64,000 nucleotides of DNA from contig NZ_PEBS01000028.1 of assembly GCF_002869965.1 (NCBI RefSeq), positions 1 to 64,000 on the forward strand, written 5' to 3'. The stretch is from Janthinobacterium sp. ROICE36 (GTDB lineage Bacteria; Pseudomonadota; Gammaproteobacteria; Burkholderiales; Burkholderiaceae_D). Under the pieces are notes generated by a model that had not been told where the DNA came from, did not search any database, and was given only the letters and a program-made list of their open reading frames with translations. The first letter of the stretch is position 1. The number at the start of each line of letters is the position of its first letter. The position numbers were made by a program, and so were the translations under genes. Below, piece by piece: positions 35,501 through 43,660 of the stretch.

Positions 35501-38500
35501 TGCCGTCATAGGTCTTGTTGATGCCATTGAAACTTACGTTCAGGGTACGCGCCGTGATGTCGGCCGTGGTACTGCCCGCACTTCCATTGAGCACGTAGTT
35601 GCCCGCATCGGCGCCCGTCAACTGGCCTGCTGTCACCTGGTAATCGACCACTTTACCAGTGCCCACATTCTTGTCGCGGAAACTGCCCTGCAAGGCCGCC
35701 ATACTGACCTGGTCGCCAGTCACCATGCCTTCAAAATACCCATTCAGGGCAGCTTGCAAGCTGCCATCGTAGACGCGGCTTTGCGCGCCCGTGACGCCAT
35801 AGTTCAGCAGGCGCGCCGTGATGTCGGCCGTGCCGTCCAGCGTACTCGCGGCCAGGCTATAGTTGCCCAGGCCATTGCCGCCCAAGGCCAGGCCGCTGGC
35901 ATGCACGGCCTTGCCGCTGCCGGCGTTCTTATCGAGGAAGGCGGCGCTGCCGCTGATGCTGAGGTTGTCGCCCGCCACCACGTTACCCAGCGCAAAACTG
36001 GCGCCGTCGTAGCCCAGCGTGCCGTCATACACCTTGCCATTGCCGCCCATGCTCACCGTCAGCGCGCGCGGCGTGATGGCAAAGGTCGTCGTGCCGCCCA
36101 GGCTGATGTCATACTTGCTTGACCACAGGCCCGTCGCTGCATAGTTGCCCACATTGCGCGCATTGCTGCCGTAGCCGAGGCTGCCATTCACGCCCGTATC
36201 GCCATCGAGCAGCCCCACATAGCCTATCGAACCGAGGAAAGCGGCCAGCTGGCCATCGTAGACCTTGCCCGCGGCATTAGCAGAAAGATTCACTTGCAGC
36301 GGCTTCAGGAAAACCTTCAGCATCGGCGTCGTGTAGCCGTCATAGATGCGCCACACGCTGCTGAAATCGTAGTCGTTGAAAATGCCTTGCTGCTTCATCT
36401 GCGCCGTGCTGCGGCCGCTGGAGCCACCGCCATCGATTTGCACCAGCGAGGTTTCAAAATTGAAAAAACCATAGCCGAACGGGGAACCGGTAGCCACGTG
36501 GCCGGCCACCGCGCCCACTGCCGCATAGCCGTCGTCCGTCACGGCGCCGCTGCTGAAGACATGGCTGACGCTGCCCGTACTTTCACCGACCAGTCCGCCC
36601 ATGTTTTCCCTGGCCAATGAAGAATCGGCAATGCCTGCCCGGCCCACGGCGCCGCTGGCATACGCATCATTGATGCTGCCGCCGTTCAGGCCAACCAGGC
36701 CGCCGATGCTGCGCGCGCCGCTGACATTGCCCGTAGCATACGATTGGCTCAGCGCGCCCTGGTTGTTGCCCACCAGGCCGCCGATCATTTCACGCGCGCC
36801 CGTCACCACGCCGGTGGCGTACGAGGTTGCGATGCTGGCGCCAGACGCATTCCATCCTGCCAGGCCGCCGATGGCGCCGCCACTATCGGCATTCACGCCG
36901 GTGACCACGCCGCTGCTGGCGGACAGCGTGATGGCGCCGCCGTTGCTGCCCACCAGGCCGCCGACGTTGCGCTGGCCGCTGACGGCCATGCTGCTGTTCA
37001 CGCTATCGATAGTACCGCTCACGACATTGCCCGCCAGCGCGCCCACGTTCGCCGTGCCGGCGACGCTGCCGCCGCTCAGGGTAAGGTTGCGCAAGGTAGC
37101 GCCCTGTACAGTGCCAAACAGGCCTGCCGCCGAACCGGGGGCCAGGCTGCGGTCGATTTTCAAATTGCTGAGCGTAAATCCGGCACCATCGAACACGCCG
37201 GAAAAACCGCTGCCGCTGCTGGCAATCGGCACAAAACCCCGACCATTGTTCCAATTCACAGTGTCGCTGGCATCGATATTGCCGGCCAGGCGATAGCTGT
37301 CACCGAGGCCAAGGCTGGCGATGCCTTGCAAGCCATAGATATCGGCGATCAGATAGGGTGAGGACGTGCCGCCGTTGCCACCGGCCACGCGCAGGAAACT
37401 GGCGCCATTACCGATGGTAAAGCTTCTGGCACTCAATCCTGGCAGGGTCGCCGCGTTTTGCACCCAGCTGCCGCCGTCGAGGGCAAACGCGCCGCCGACT
37501 GTAACAGCGCCCGTGGCCGTAATGGGGGAAGCTGCATTGAGGTGCAGATCGCCTGCCCTGGCAAGCGCATCCGATATCAGTATGCCGCCCGTGTTCGTGC
37601 CATCGCCTATGGTCAGCGACGAGGCCGAGATACCAGCCAGCTCAATCGCGTTCAAACTCAGGGCCGTACCCGATTTGGTGCCCAGGTCGATGCTGCGCGA
37701 ACTGCTCAAGGGCTTGATGATGACATTCGCGCCGCCCGCCGTGCCGCCGACATCGATGCCGCCGGCAAGGGTGATATTGTCGGCCTGCAGGGTCACCGTC
37801 TGGCCAGCGATGCCGCTGCCGGTGAGCTGGTTTGCTCCGCCCGACAGGTTGATGCCGCCCAGCGCGTCATTCGCGCGCAAGCTCAGATTGCCGTTGCCGA
37901 CATTGACGGCAGCGGCCCCCGCCACACTGGCACCGGATAGCGAAATATTGCCGCCATTGCTGTTGATGGACGCGTTCAGGTTGACGTTCGATCCCGGGCC
38001 ATAGGTGCCGCCGCTGCTAGCATCGTTGGCCGACAAGATCACATTACCACCGTTGGTGGTGATGGCCGCATACACATTGATGGTTTCGCCCGCTGTCGCC
38101 GTCAAGCTGACGCCGGGTGTGAGCATATTCACCGAACTGCTGAAATTGATGCGGTGCAGGGCCTGCAAGGTGACATCGCTGGTAGCGCCGGAGATGGTAT
38201 CGGCGCCGATGCTGGTGCTGCCCGTCGTCGGCATGTCGCTGAACTGATCGACATTGGCCAGGTTGCCGCCCGCCCCTTGCACCACGTCGACATCATAAGG
38301 ATCGAGCAGCCAGTTGCCGCGCTTGCCACGCGCCGCGCTGGTATTCACGCGGATGCCATCGACGGCCAGGGTATGGCCGGACGTTTCCACGAAGCCGCCA
38401 TTGCCGCCCTGCATGCCGCCGCGCGCGGAAATGCTGCCATGCACCTGGGCCGACTCGTCGCCCCAGGCGATGACCTTGCCGCCGTTGCCGCTGTTGACGG

Positions 38501-39566
38501 CATCGGCAAAGATGCTTGCATCCTTGCCGACCAGCACCTGGCGCGCATTCTGCACGGCCGCGTTCTTACCCTGGTAATCGCCGCCCAGCAAGACCGTGCC
38601 GCCGCCCGTGGCGCCACTGGCATCGATGCTCGCATTGCCCAGCAAACCTACTTGCTCGCCCAGTACCATTACCTCGCCGCCCTTGCCGGCCGCGCCCGTG
38701 GCGCTGGTGACGCTGCCCGCTTCGAGCAGCGCCTTGCCGCTGGCCTTGAGGACGATCTTGCCATGCTCGCCGACGACGGCGCTGTTCGCGTTGAGCACGC
38801 CGCGCTGGCTGACCAGCGCACCGGCCATGCCGATGCTGCCGCCCTGGGCGATGATCTGTCCCAGGTTCAGCGCCTGGTCGTTCGGTGCCGAGACCAGCAC
38901 GCGCAATTGCGGATTGCCGGGGTCGGCCAACTGCACGCTGCGCCCGGCCGCCAGGATCACTTCGCCATTCGGCGCCGTGATGATGCCCGTGTTTTCCACG
39001 TTCGGCGCGATCAGCAGCACTTGCCCGCCCTTGCCCGCATTGATCAGGCCCGCATTGCTGACGCCGCCGGCCACGCCACCGGCCGTGAACTGGCGCTTGC
39101 CGGCCAGGAAATCGTCATTCGATAGGCCAAGGCTGGAAGCGACCAGCCCGTTCACGTCCACTTTCGCACCCTGACCGAAGACGATGCCGTTCGGGTTGAT
39201 CAGGAAGACCTTGCCATTCGATTCGAGCGCGCCCAGGATCTTGCTGGGGTCTTGTCCTGTGATGCGGTTGAGTACGGCACTATTGCCGTTTTGCTGGATG
39301 AAGCGCGTGATTTCGCCCGCATGGATGGAGAAACTCTGCCAGTTGATGATGGTGTTGGGCGTGTTCGTGATCGAGAAAATGTTGCCCTGCTGGTTGAAGG
39401 TCGCCTGTCCATTCACCACCTGCGGCAAGGCGGGATTGGCTTGCGCCACGCCGAAACAGCCGGCCAGCAGCAGCGCCAGCGCCGTGCGGCGCAAGGGCGG
39501 CGCAAAGGGTGATGAAAAGGATGGCGTCAGGATGAAAACGGAGGCGTGCTGGACGTGATTGTGCAT
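32514..39566 (-). CDS. Giant two-partner-secretion adhesin (filamentous haemagglutinin-like TpsA with GLUG and YDG/MBG repeats)
   Basis: About 2350 residues from the ATG at 39566 (AGGA 8 bases upstream). An extended signal peptide ends LLLAGCFGVAQA before NPALPQ; the LAGC resembles a lipobox but AQA-N cleavage fits TPS proteins better. The TPS secretion domain follows, with INWQSFSIHAGE, NRITGQDPSKILG and FLINPNGIVFGQGA. A beta-helix region leads to GLUG-type repeats (VGGLVGSNGG, IGGLVGNNQG) around residues 880-1070, then YDG/MBG repeats, five of them nearly identical (1339-1753), then a beta-rich C-terminal part with a Pro/Thr-rich end. The only cysteine after the signal peptide is residue 2349, second from the end. 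tpsB ends 16 bases upstream. It would be exported across the outer membrane by TpsB and act in attachment or aggregation. Confidence 0.9.
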   Translation of the reverse strand: MHNHVQHASVFILTPSFSSPFAPPLRRTALALLLAGCFGVAQANPALPQVVNGQATFNQQGNIFSITNTPNTIINWQSFSIHAGEITRFIQQNGNSAVLNRITGQDPSKILGALESNGKVFLINPNGIVFGQGAKVDVNGLVASSLGLSNDDFLAGKRQFTAGGVAGGVSNAGLINAGKGGQVLLIAPNVENTGIITAPNGEVILAAGRSVQLADPGNPQLRVLVSAPNDQALNLGQIIAQGGSIGMAGALVSQRGVLNANSAVVGEHGKIVLKASGKALLEAGSVTSATGAAGKGGEVMVLGEQVGLLGNASIDASGATGGGTVLLGGDYQGKNAAVQNARQVLVGKDASIFADAVNSGNGGKVIAWGDESAQVHGSISARGGMQGGNGGFVETSGHTLAVDGIRVNTSAARGKRGNWLLDPYDVDVVQGAGGNLANVDQFSDMPTTGSTSIGADTISGATSDVTLQALHRINFSSSVNMLTPGVSLTATAGETINVYAAITTNGGNVILSANDASSGGTYGPGSNVNLNASINSNGGNISLSGASVAGAAAVNVGNGNLSLRANDALGGINLSGGANQLTGSGIAGQTVTLQADNITLAGGIDVGGTAGGANVIIKPLSSSRSIDLGTKSGTALSLNAIELAGISASSLTIGDGTNTGGILISDALARAGDLHLNAASPITATGAVTVGGAFALDGGSWVQNAATLPGLSARSFTIGNGASFLRVAGGNGGTSSPYLIADIYGLQGIASLGLGDSYRLAGNIDASDTVNWNNGRGFVPIASSGSGFSGVFDGAGFTLSNLKIDRSLAPGSAAGLFGTVQGATLRNLTLSGGSVAGTANVGALAGNVVSGTIDSVNSSMAVSGQRNVGGLVGSNGGAITLSASSGVVTGVNADSGGAIGGLAGWNASGASIATSYATGVVTGAREMIGGLVGNNQGALSQSYATGNVSGARSIGGLVGLNGGSINDAYASGAVGRAGIADSSLARENMGGLVGESTGSVSHVFSSGAVTDDGYAAVGAVAGHVATGSPFGYGFFNFETSLVQIDGGGSSGRSTAQMKQQGIFNDYDFSSVWRIYDGYTTPMLKVFLKPLQVNLSANAAGKVYDGQLAAFLGSIGYVGLLDGDTGVNGSLGYGSNARNVGNYAATGLWSSKYDISLGGTTTFAITPRALTVSMGGNGKVYDGTLGYDGASFALGNVVAGDNLSISGSAAFLDKNAGSGKAVHASGLALGGNGLGNYSLAASTLDGTADITARLLNYGVTGAQSRVYDGSLQAALNGYFEGMVTGDQVSMAALQGSFRDKNVGTGKVVDYQVTAGQLTGADAGNYVLNGSAGSTTADITARTLNVSFNGINKTYDGTTGAQIRFGDDRIQGDALSVSGNAAFGNKNAGAGKAVHVMGVALSGGDAGNYVLSSNTGSTTADIAARTLNVSFNGVNKTYDGTTGAQISFGDDRIQGDALSVSGNAAFGNKNAGAGKAVHVMGVALSGGDAGNYVLNGSAGSTTADIEARTLNVSFNGINKTYDGTTGAQISFGDDRIQGDALSVSGNAAFGNKNAGAGKAVHVMGVELSGGDAGNYVLGSNAGSTTADIAARTLNVSFNGINKTYDGTTGAQISFGDDRIQGDALSVSGNAAFGNKNAGGGKAVHVMGVALSGGDAGNYVLGSNTGSTTADIAARTLNVSFNGVNKTYDGTTGTQISVGDDRIQGDALSVSGNAAFGNKNAGAGKAVHVMGVALSGGDAGNYVLGSNAGSTTADIGARALNLSGVAGHKVYDGMTGVQLSLLGDDRLAGDSLTASVVASFADKNVGVAKAVQLSGATLTGADAGNYFMVLPTGLLASITPASLTLAGLSAAGKVYDGTTSATVSASANGVLGQDVVSVVGGSGSFADKNAGTGKLVTASGFRLAGADAGNYTLETTGGTAQASIAQKQLSTWIGSGNGLWSDAVNWDGGVVPEGANVLAVDFSNSKGIVTYSAAAGNTSLKNLSSATGLLLTGGSLTLGESALDASVLGGLAGLEINGGSLLLNGSLLADRYAQGGGVLSGNGNLLVANSFSQAAGAIRLAGQLAITQAAGDLRFASLAANDVRLSALHGAIGQDGALLASSLTAQAKNGIVLDHAGNQVDSFTASNSAGGGIALNNTSAPGTLTLGTLTTGAGNIAIDNTGGITAGNIDAHGGNVSLIAHSTVNVQGAISGNDVTVDASTDVAFGDGAHVNAARAIAVTAGTGVTFAGAARLDVQATGGIAVLAKNGDLTAAETVRINSRGTPVSLLAPNGRVNVPASVLVAQPVTTPVVPPSTIIRAGNTVPAFSEQYNPLNQLTTPNNVTTPLRASATSKESTKKATDDPQNGIKKTYCN
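34308..35552 (-). repeat. Five tandem 249-bp repeats within the adhesin gene
   Basis: Five near-identical units of exactly 249 bases (83 codons) run head to tail. The spacing was checked with the shared string CATAGGTCTTGTT, which starts at 34511, 34760, 35009, 35258 and 35507. Each unit encodes one YDG-type domain starting ARTLNVSFNG and containing NKTYDGTTG and GDAGNYVL. Divergent, older repeats flank the block on both sides. The high DNA identity suggests recent amplification or gene conversion and offers a route to change adhesin length. Confidence 0.95.
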
Positions 39567-39582
39567 GGTGTTCATCCTGATG

Positions 39583-41193
39583 CTAGTAGGCCAAGGCGAG
39601 GCGGAAATGCAGGCGCTTGGCGCCCCGCTGTCCCGTATCGCCGCCATTGACGACATGCGCGTAATCGAGTTGCAGATTGGCGTAGCGGCTCAGCAGCAAA
39701 CGCAAGCCGAGGCCACCGCTGCTGATGCCTTGCGACGCGCTCTCGCCGGGCAGCCCATGGTTGCGGCGCAGCCAGGCCGTGTCATAGAAAGCCAGCGCGC
39801 GGCACTGATAGCCGAGCGCCTGGCCGTACCCGTTCGGCGTGTACAGTTCCAGGTTCAGGTTGACGCCGCTATCATTGGCTACCTCACGCTCGGCAAAGCC
39901 GCGTACGGAGGCGGCGCCACCGGCGCCGAACTGTTCGCCCGGCACCAGCGCATCCGGCGTGATTTGCGCATTGACCAGCGCGCGCCATTGCCAGTCGTCG
40001 GCCAGCACACGCACCGAGCTGGCGCTCAGGCGCACGGTGTTGTAGGCTGCCTTGGCGTGCGCGCGCACGCGGTCGAAATCGGCTTGCGCGCCGTGTTTTC
40101 CACCGGGAATGTTATGCGCGAACGTGAGCGCCACGCTGGTCACACCCGTGGGCAAGGTCCAGTTGCCGATGTAGCTGACGCTGAGCGGGTGCACGCTGAC
40201 GTCGGCACCCAGTTCCATGCCGAACAGCTGCACGCTGTTGCGGTAAGCCTTGTGATCAATGCCATATACAAGCTTGGGTTCGAAATCGTCGCTACGGGCA
40301 AAGTTCTGGTTGTAACGGATGCCCGCCATGCTGCCCTGGCCGCTGACGGCCAGATCGAAAATACCGGCCGAAATGCTGCCCGAATCGACGTTCGAGTAAC
40401 TGGCAAAAAAATCCATCGATTCGCCCAGCGCATACAGCGGCAAGTGGTAGCCGGCGCCATACACGCCCACCTTGTCCGGCTTTTCCAGGCTGCTCGTGTA
40501 TTGCAGGCTGGCGACATGATCGCGCCCGAACAGGTTGGCATGCTGCAGCACCACGCCCACGTGCGTCTTGCCCGTCTGCGCATTGCCCGTGTTGTCCACA
40601 TTGAGCATGGCTTTCCAGGGCTTTTCATCGGCCACCGTGACGAGGGCGTCGATGGCGCCCGCCTGCTCGTCGGCCTGCAGGCGCACTTCGATCTTGCGCG
40701 CCGGATTTTCATTGGCCAGCTTCAGGCTTTGCGACAGGGCCGGCAAGTTCGGCGTCTCGCCTGCGCGCAGCGACGGCAAGGCGCGCCGCACATTGGCCTC
40801 GTCAACGTAGGCATTGCCGTTGATGGCGACCTTGCCCAGCGGCGTTTGCAGCACGCTCAGGCGCACCACGCCACGCTCCAGTTCCTGCTCGGGCAGTTGC
40901 ACCTGCACGGCGCTGTAACCACGCACGCGGTAGGCCCCCTCCAGCGCCTCGACGGCGCGGGCAATGTCGGAAAAATCGCGCTGTCCTCCCACATAGGGCG
41001 CCAGCAGCGCTTGCACCTGCGCTTGCGTGAGCAGGGTGTTGCCCTGGACGTCGAAGCGGCGGATCTCGAAGCGCGGCACGCCGTCTTCCTGCATGGCAGG
41101 AGCCGCGTCATCCATGGAAACGGCAGCGCCGGCAGCGCCGACGGCGAACAGCAGCGCGGAACCCGCAAGCAGGTGCACCAAACGATATGTCAT
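39583..41193 (-). CDS. TpsB outer-membrane transporter (ShlB/FhaC/HecB family)
   Basis: A 536-residue outer-membrane protein that secretes the TpsA partner. It has a signal peptide ending AGAA, POTRA domains (FEIRRFDVQGNTLLTQAQVQ; VVRLSVLQTPLGKVAINGNAYVDEANVRRAL), and a 16-strand barrel with the conserved lid-loop tip motif VRGF in GGAASVRGFAERE, ending in an aromatic residue (LALAY). Length matches FhaC-type transporters. It precedes tpsA with a 16-base gap, the standard order. One cysteine is present in the barrel (GYQCRALAFYD). Confidence 0.92.
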   Translation of the reverse strand: MTYRLVHLLAGSALLFAVGAAGAAVSMDDAAPAMQEDGVPRFEIRRFDVQGNTLLTQAQVQALLAPYVGGQRDFSDIARAVEALEGAYRVRGYSAVQVQLPEQELERGVVRLSVLQTPLGKVAINGNAYVDEANVRRALPSLRAGETPNLPALSQSLKLANENPARKIEVRLQADEQAGAIDALVTVADEKPWKAMLNVDNTGNAQTGKTHVGVVLQHANLFGRDHVASLQYTSSLEKPDKVGVYGAGYHLPLYALGESMDFFASYSNVDSGSISAGIFDLAVSGQGSMAGIRYNQNFARSDDFEPKLVYGIDHKAYRNSVQLFGMELGADVSVHPLSVSYIGNWTLPTGVTSVALTFAHNIPGGKHGAQADFDRVRAHAKAAYNTVRLSASSVRVLADDWQWRALVNAQITPDALVPGEQFGAGGAASVRGFAEREVANDSGVNLNLELYTPNGYGQALGYQCRALAFYDTAWLRRNHGLPGESASQGISSGGLGLRLLLSRYANLQLDYAHVVNGGDTGQRGAKRLHFRLALAY

Positions 41194-41404
41194 GTGTAGG
41201 ATTTCTTGTGTAACCGGACAAGCGCGCGGCCCGCAGGCGCCAGCGTATCCGGCAATGGATAGAAGGCAAATTTTAGACGTCTTTTAGTTTCCAGTCAGAA
41301 ATTTCTAACATTTTTCCCTGATTTTCATCGCAGCGCAGCAAACGGTTTGCCCACCATGCTGAAAAATGCCGCCATTGCGTGCATTTACCGCCACGACGGC
41401 AGGC

Positions 41405-43660
41405 TTACTTGCTGTTCAATACGGTTACGCCATCCCAATCGGCAGGCGGCGGCATGCTGCGATAGCGTTCCAGGCGTGCCGCGTACAGGTGGTACAGGCT
41501 GTCGTCGGGAAAGTCCGCCTGCAAGCGTGCCAGCTGCGCGCCAGCGGCCGCCCAGTCGCGCGCGCGCAGCCAGGCCAGCACCGCGTGCCAGCGCTCCAGC
41601 TGCTCCAGTTCGGCGGCAGGGGCACCGGCCAGCAGGCAGCGCGGCTCGAAGACCGCCACCGCTTCCTGCTTGCCCAGCACGCGTATGCGATCGAGTTCGC
41701 GGTAGGCAAAGTCCGGCGCGGCAGCGCGCGTGGCCTCGCCCACCACGATGCCCACGCCATACAGCTTGCTGGCCCCTTCCAGGCGCGCCGCCAGGTTGAC
41801 GCTGTCACCCATCACGGTATAGGCGCGGCGAATGCGCGAGCCCATGTCGCCCACATGCATGGCGCCCGTATTGATGCCGATGCCGATGCGCAGCGCCGGC
41901 CAGCCGCGCGCGGCAAACTCGCCATTCAGTTGCGCCGCGCTGCGCTGCATCAGCAGGGCGCTGGCCACGGCCCGGCTGGCGTGGTCGGCAAAGGCGACGG
42001 GCGCGCCCCAGAACGCCATCACGGCGTCGCCGATGTATTTGTCCAGGGTGCCGCCATGGCTGTCGCGAATATCTTCCGACATGGCCGTCAGGTACAGATT
42101 GATGTATTCGCGCAGCACGGCCGGTGCCAGCTGCTCGGAAATGGCCGTGAAACCACGCACGTCGGCAAACAGCACCGTCAGTTCGCGGTTCTCGCCCTCC
42201 ATGGTGTAGCGCTGCGGATCGTCGGCCATCTCGGCCACCAGCTCGGGCGCCACATATTCGCCGAAGCGCGCCACCAGCGCGAGGCCCTTGCGCACCTCGA
42301 AAAAATAACCCCAGGCCAGGTTGGCGATGAACAGCGCAACGATCAGCAGCAGCTGCACGGCCCCGCCCAGCACCAGGTCATACACGGTGTACAGGTACAG
42401 GTTGATGGCGATGGCGGCCGCCAGCGCGCCCACAGTGGCCAGCATCACGCCGGCTGGCGGCAGCATGGTCAGGGCACCCGCCAGCAGCAAACCAGACAAC
42501 ACGATCTGCACCAGTTCGAACGCCAGCGCGTAGTCGGGCCGCGCCTTGAAGCGCCCGTCGAGCATGGACTTGATCAGGTTGGCGTGCACTTCCACTCCCG
42601 GATACTCGGCATTCACGGGCGTGGCGCGGATGTCGTTCAAGCCGGGCGCCGTGGTGCCCACCAGCACGATGGTACCCTTCAGCAGCGCGGGCGGCACCGT
42701 CCCGGCCAGCACATCGGAAGCCGACACATAGCGGAAGGCGCCGCCAGCGGGGCCGCCAGCGCCGCGGTACTGCACCGTGGTGCTCAAGGCTTCGCCCACC
42801 GGTATCGCCAGCGCGCCGCGCGGCGTGAACAGCATGATGTGTTCGAGTCCGCCGCTGGCCAGTTCGCGCGCCGACAAGGTATCGGCCGTGCCTGTGAAAC
42901 GGGGGGCGATGGCGCGCGCCTGCAGGTAGACGGCCACGGTGGCCAGCGATAGCGAAGGATAATAACCGTCGCCGATACGCTGCAACAGGGTCGAGGAACG
43001 CACCACGCCATCGGCATCGGTCAGCGCCGTGAAGATGCCGGCACCTTGCGCGGCGGCCTGCAGGGGCGCGATATTGGCTTCGTAGCCACGCGCCACGTAG
43101 GCGGTGACGCTGCGCCCGTTCAAATCGGCGACTGTGAAGGCTGGCTTGGGCAGCACGCCCTTTCTTTGCTGCTCCGAGACGCTGTAGCCCAGTACCACGG
43201 GCTGGCCGCGCATGGCCTGCGCAAACAGGCCGTCGTAGTCCATGGCGGGGCGCAGTTTTTCCAGCTGCGCCGGCAAGCCCGCCACACCCGCCAGTTCGCC
43301 GCGCGCCAGGCCTTGCAGCACGGCGTAACCGGAACTGGTGTCGGCTTCGGGAAACGAGATGTCAAACGCCAGCGTGGCAACGCCATACTTGCCCGTCAAC
43401 TGGCGCACCAGGCGCGCCTGGATGTCGCGGCTCCAGGGAAAACGGCCCACGCGGGCCAGGCTTTGCTCATCGATGTCGACGATGACGATGCGGCGGTCCA
43501 GCTGCGGCGCATCAAGGCGCATGCGCCAGTCGCCCAGCATGGCATCGAGGCGGGCAATATTCTCATTTCCGGCCAGGCACAGCACGGCGGCCGCCACGCT
43601 CAGAAGTACACCCAGCAAAAAGCGCGCACCATGCTTGCGCAAGGCCAGCGACAGCTTCAA
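41405..43660 (-). CDS. CHASE2-domain adenylate/guanylate cyclase
   Basis: A 751-residue membrane protein. After an N-terminal membrane segment, a CHASE2 extracellular sensor domain occupies roughly residues 40-370 (DIDEQSLARVGRFPWSRD, VVLGYSVS, VLVGTTAPGLNDIRATPV, PGVEVHANLI). Three membrane segments follow near 375-450, then a class III cyclase domain. Metal aspartates are in LFADVRGFT and DKYIGDAVMAFWG. The Lys of LDKYIGD plus Asp of TVMGDSVNLAARLEG favour ATP over GTP. The start is TTG at 43658-43660, overlapping the HD-GYP stop (TTGA). It would make cAMP in response to an envelope signal. tpsB lies 211 bases downstream on the same strand. Confidence 0.88.
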   Translation of the reverse strand: MKLSLALRKHGARFLLGVLLSVAAAVLCLAGNENIARLDAMLGDWRMRLDAPQLDRRIVIVDIDEQSLARVGRFPWSRDIQARLVRQLTGKYGVATLAFDISFPEADTSSGYAVLQGLARGELAGVAGLPAQLEKLRPAMDYDGLFAQAMRGQPVVLGYSVSEQQRKGVLPKPAFTVADLNGRSVTAYVARGYEANIAPLQAAAQGAGIFTALTDADGVVRSSTLLQRIGDGYYPSLSLATVAVYLQARAIAPRFTGTADTLSARELASGGLEHIMLFTPRGALAIPVGEALSTTVQYRGAGGPAGGAFRYVSASDVLAGTVPPALLKGTIVLVGTTAPGLNDIRATPVNAEYPGVEVHANLIKSMLDGRFKARPDYALAFELVQIVLSGLLLAGALTMLPPAGVMLATVGALAAAIAINLYLYTVYDLVLGGAVQLLLIVALFIANLAWGYFFEVRKGLALVARFGEYVAPELVAEMADDPQRYTMEGENRELTVLFADVRGFTAISEQLAPAVLREYINLYLTAMSEDIRDSHGGTLDKYIGDAVMAFWGAPVAFADHASRAVASALLMQRSAAQLNGEFAARGWPALRIGIGINTGAMHVGDMGSRIRRAYTVMGDSVNLAARLEGASKLYGVGIVVGEATRAAAPDFAYRELDRIRVLGKQEAVAVFEPRCLLAGAPAAELEQLERWHAVLAWLRARDWAAAGAQLARLQADFPDDSLYHLYAARLERYRSMPPPADWDGVTVLNSK

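Noticed and set aside
34308..35552. Possible CRISPR array, because of regular repeats
   Set aside because: The repeat unit is 249 bases, in frame and translated as protein domains; there are no spacers and no cas genes nearby.
34272..36122. 616-codon plus-strand frame with repeated sequence
   Set aside because: The repeats simply mirror the YDG repeats of the adhesin on the other strand; no start signals or family resemblance.
39450..39500. Adhesin as a lipoprotein, from the LAGC sequence
   Set aside because: The cysteine lies within the hydrophobic core of an extended TPS signal peptide, and a better signal peptidase I site (AQA-N) occurs immediately before the TPS domain.
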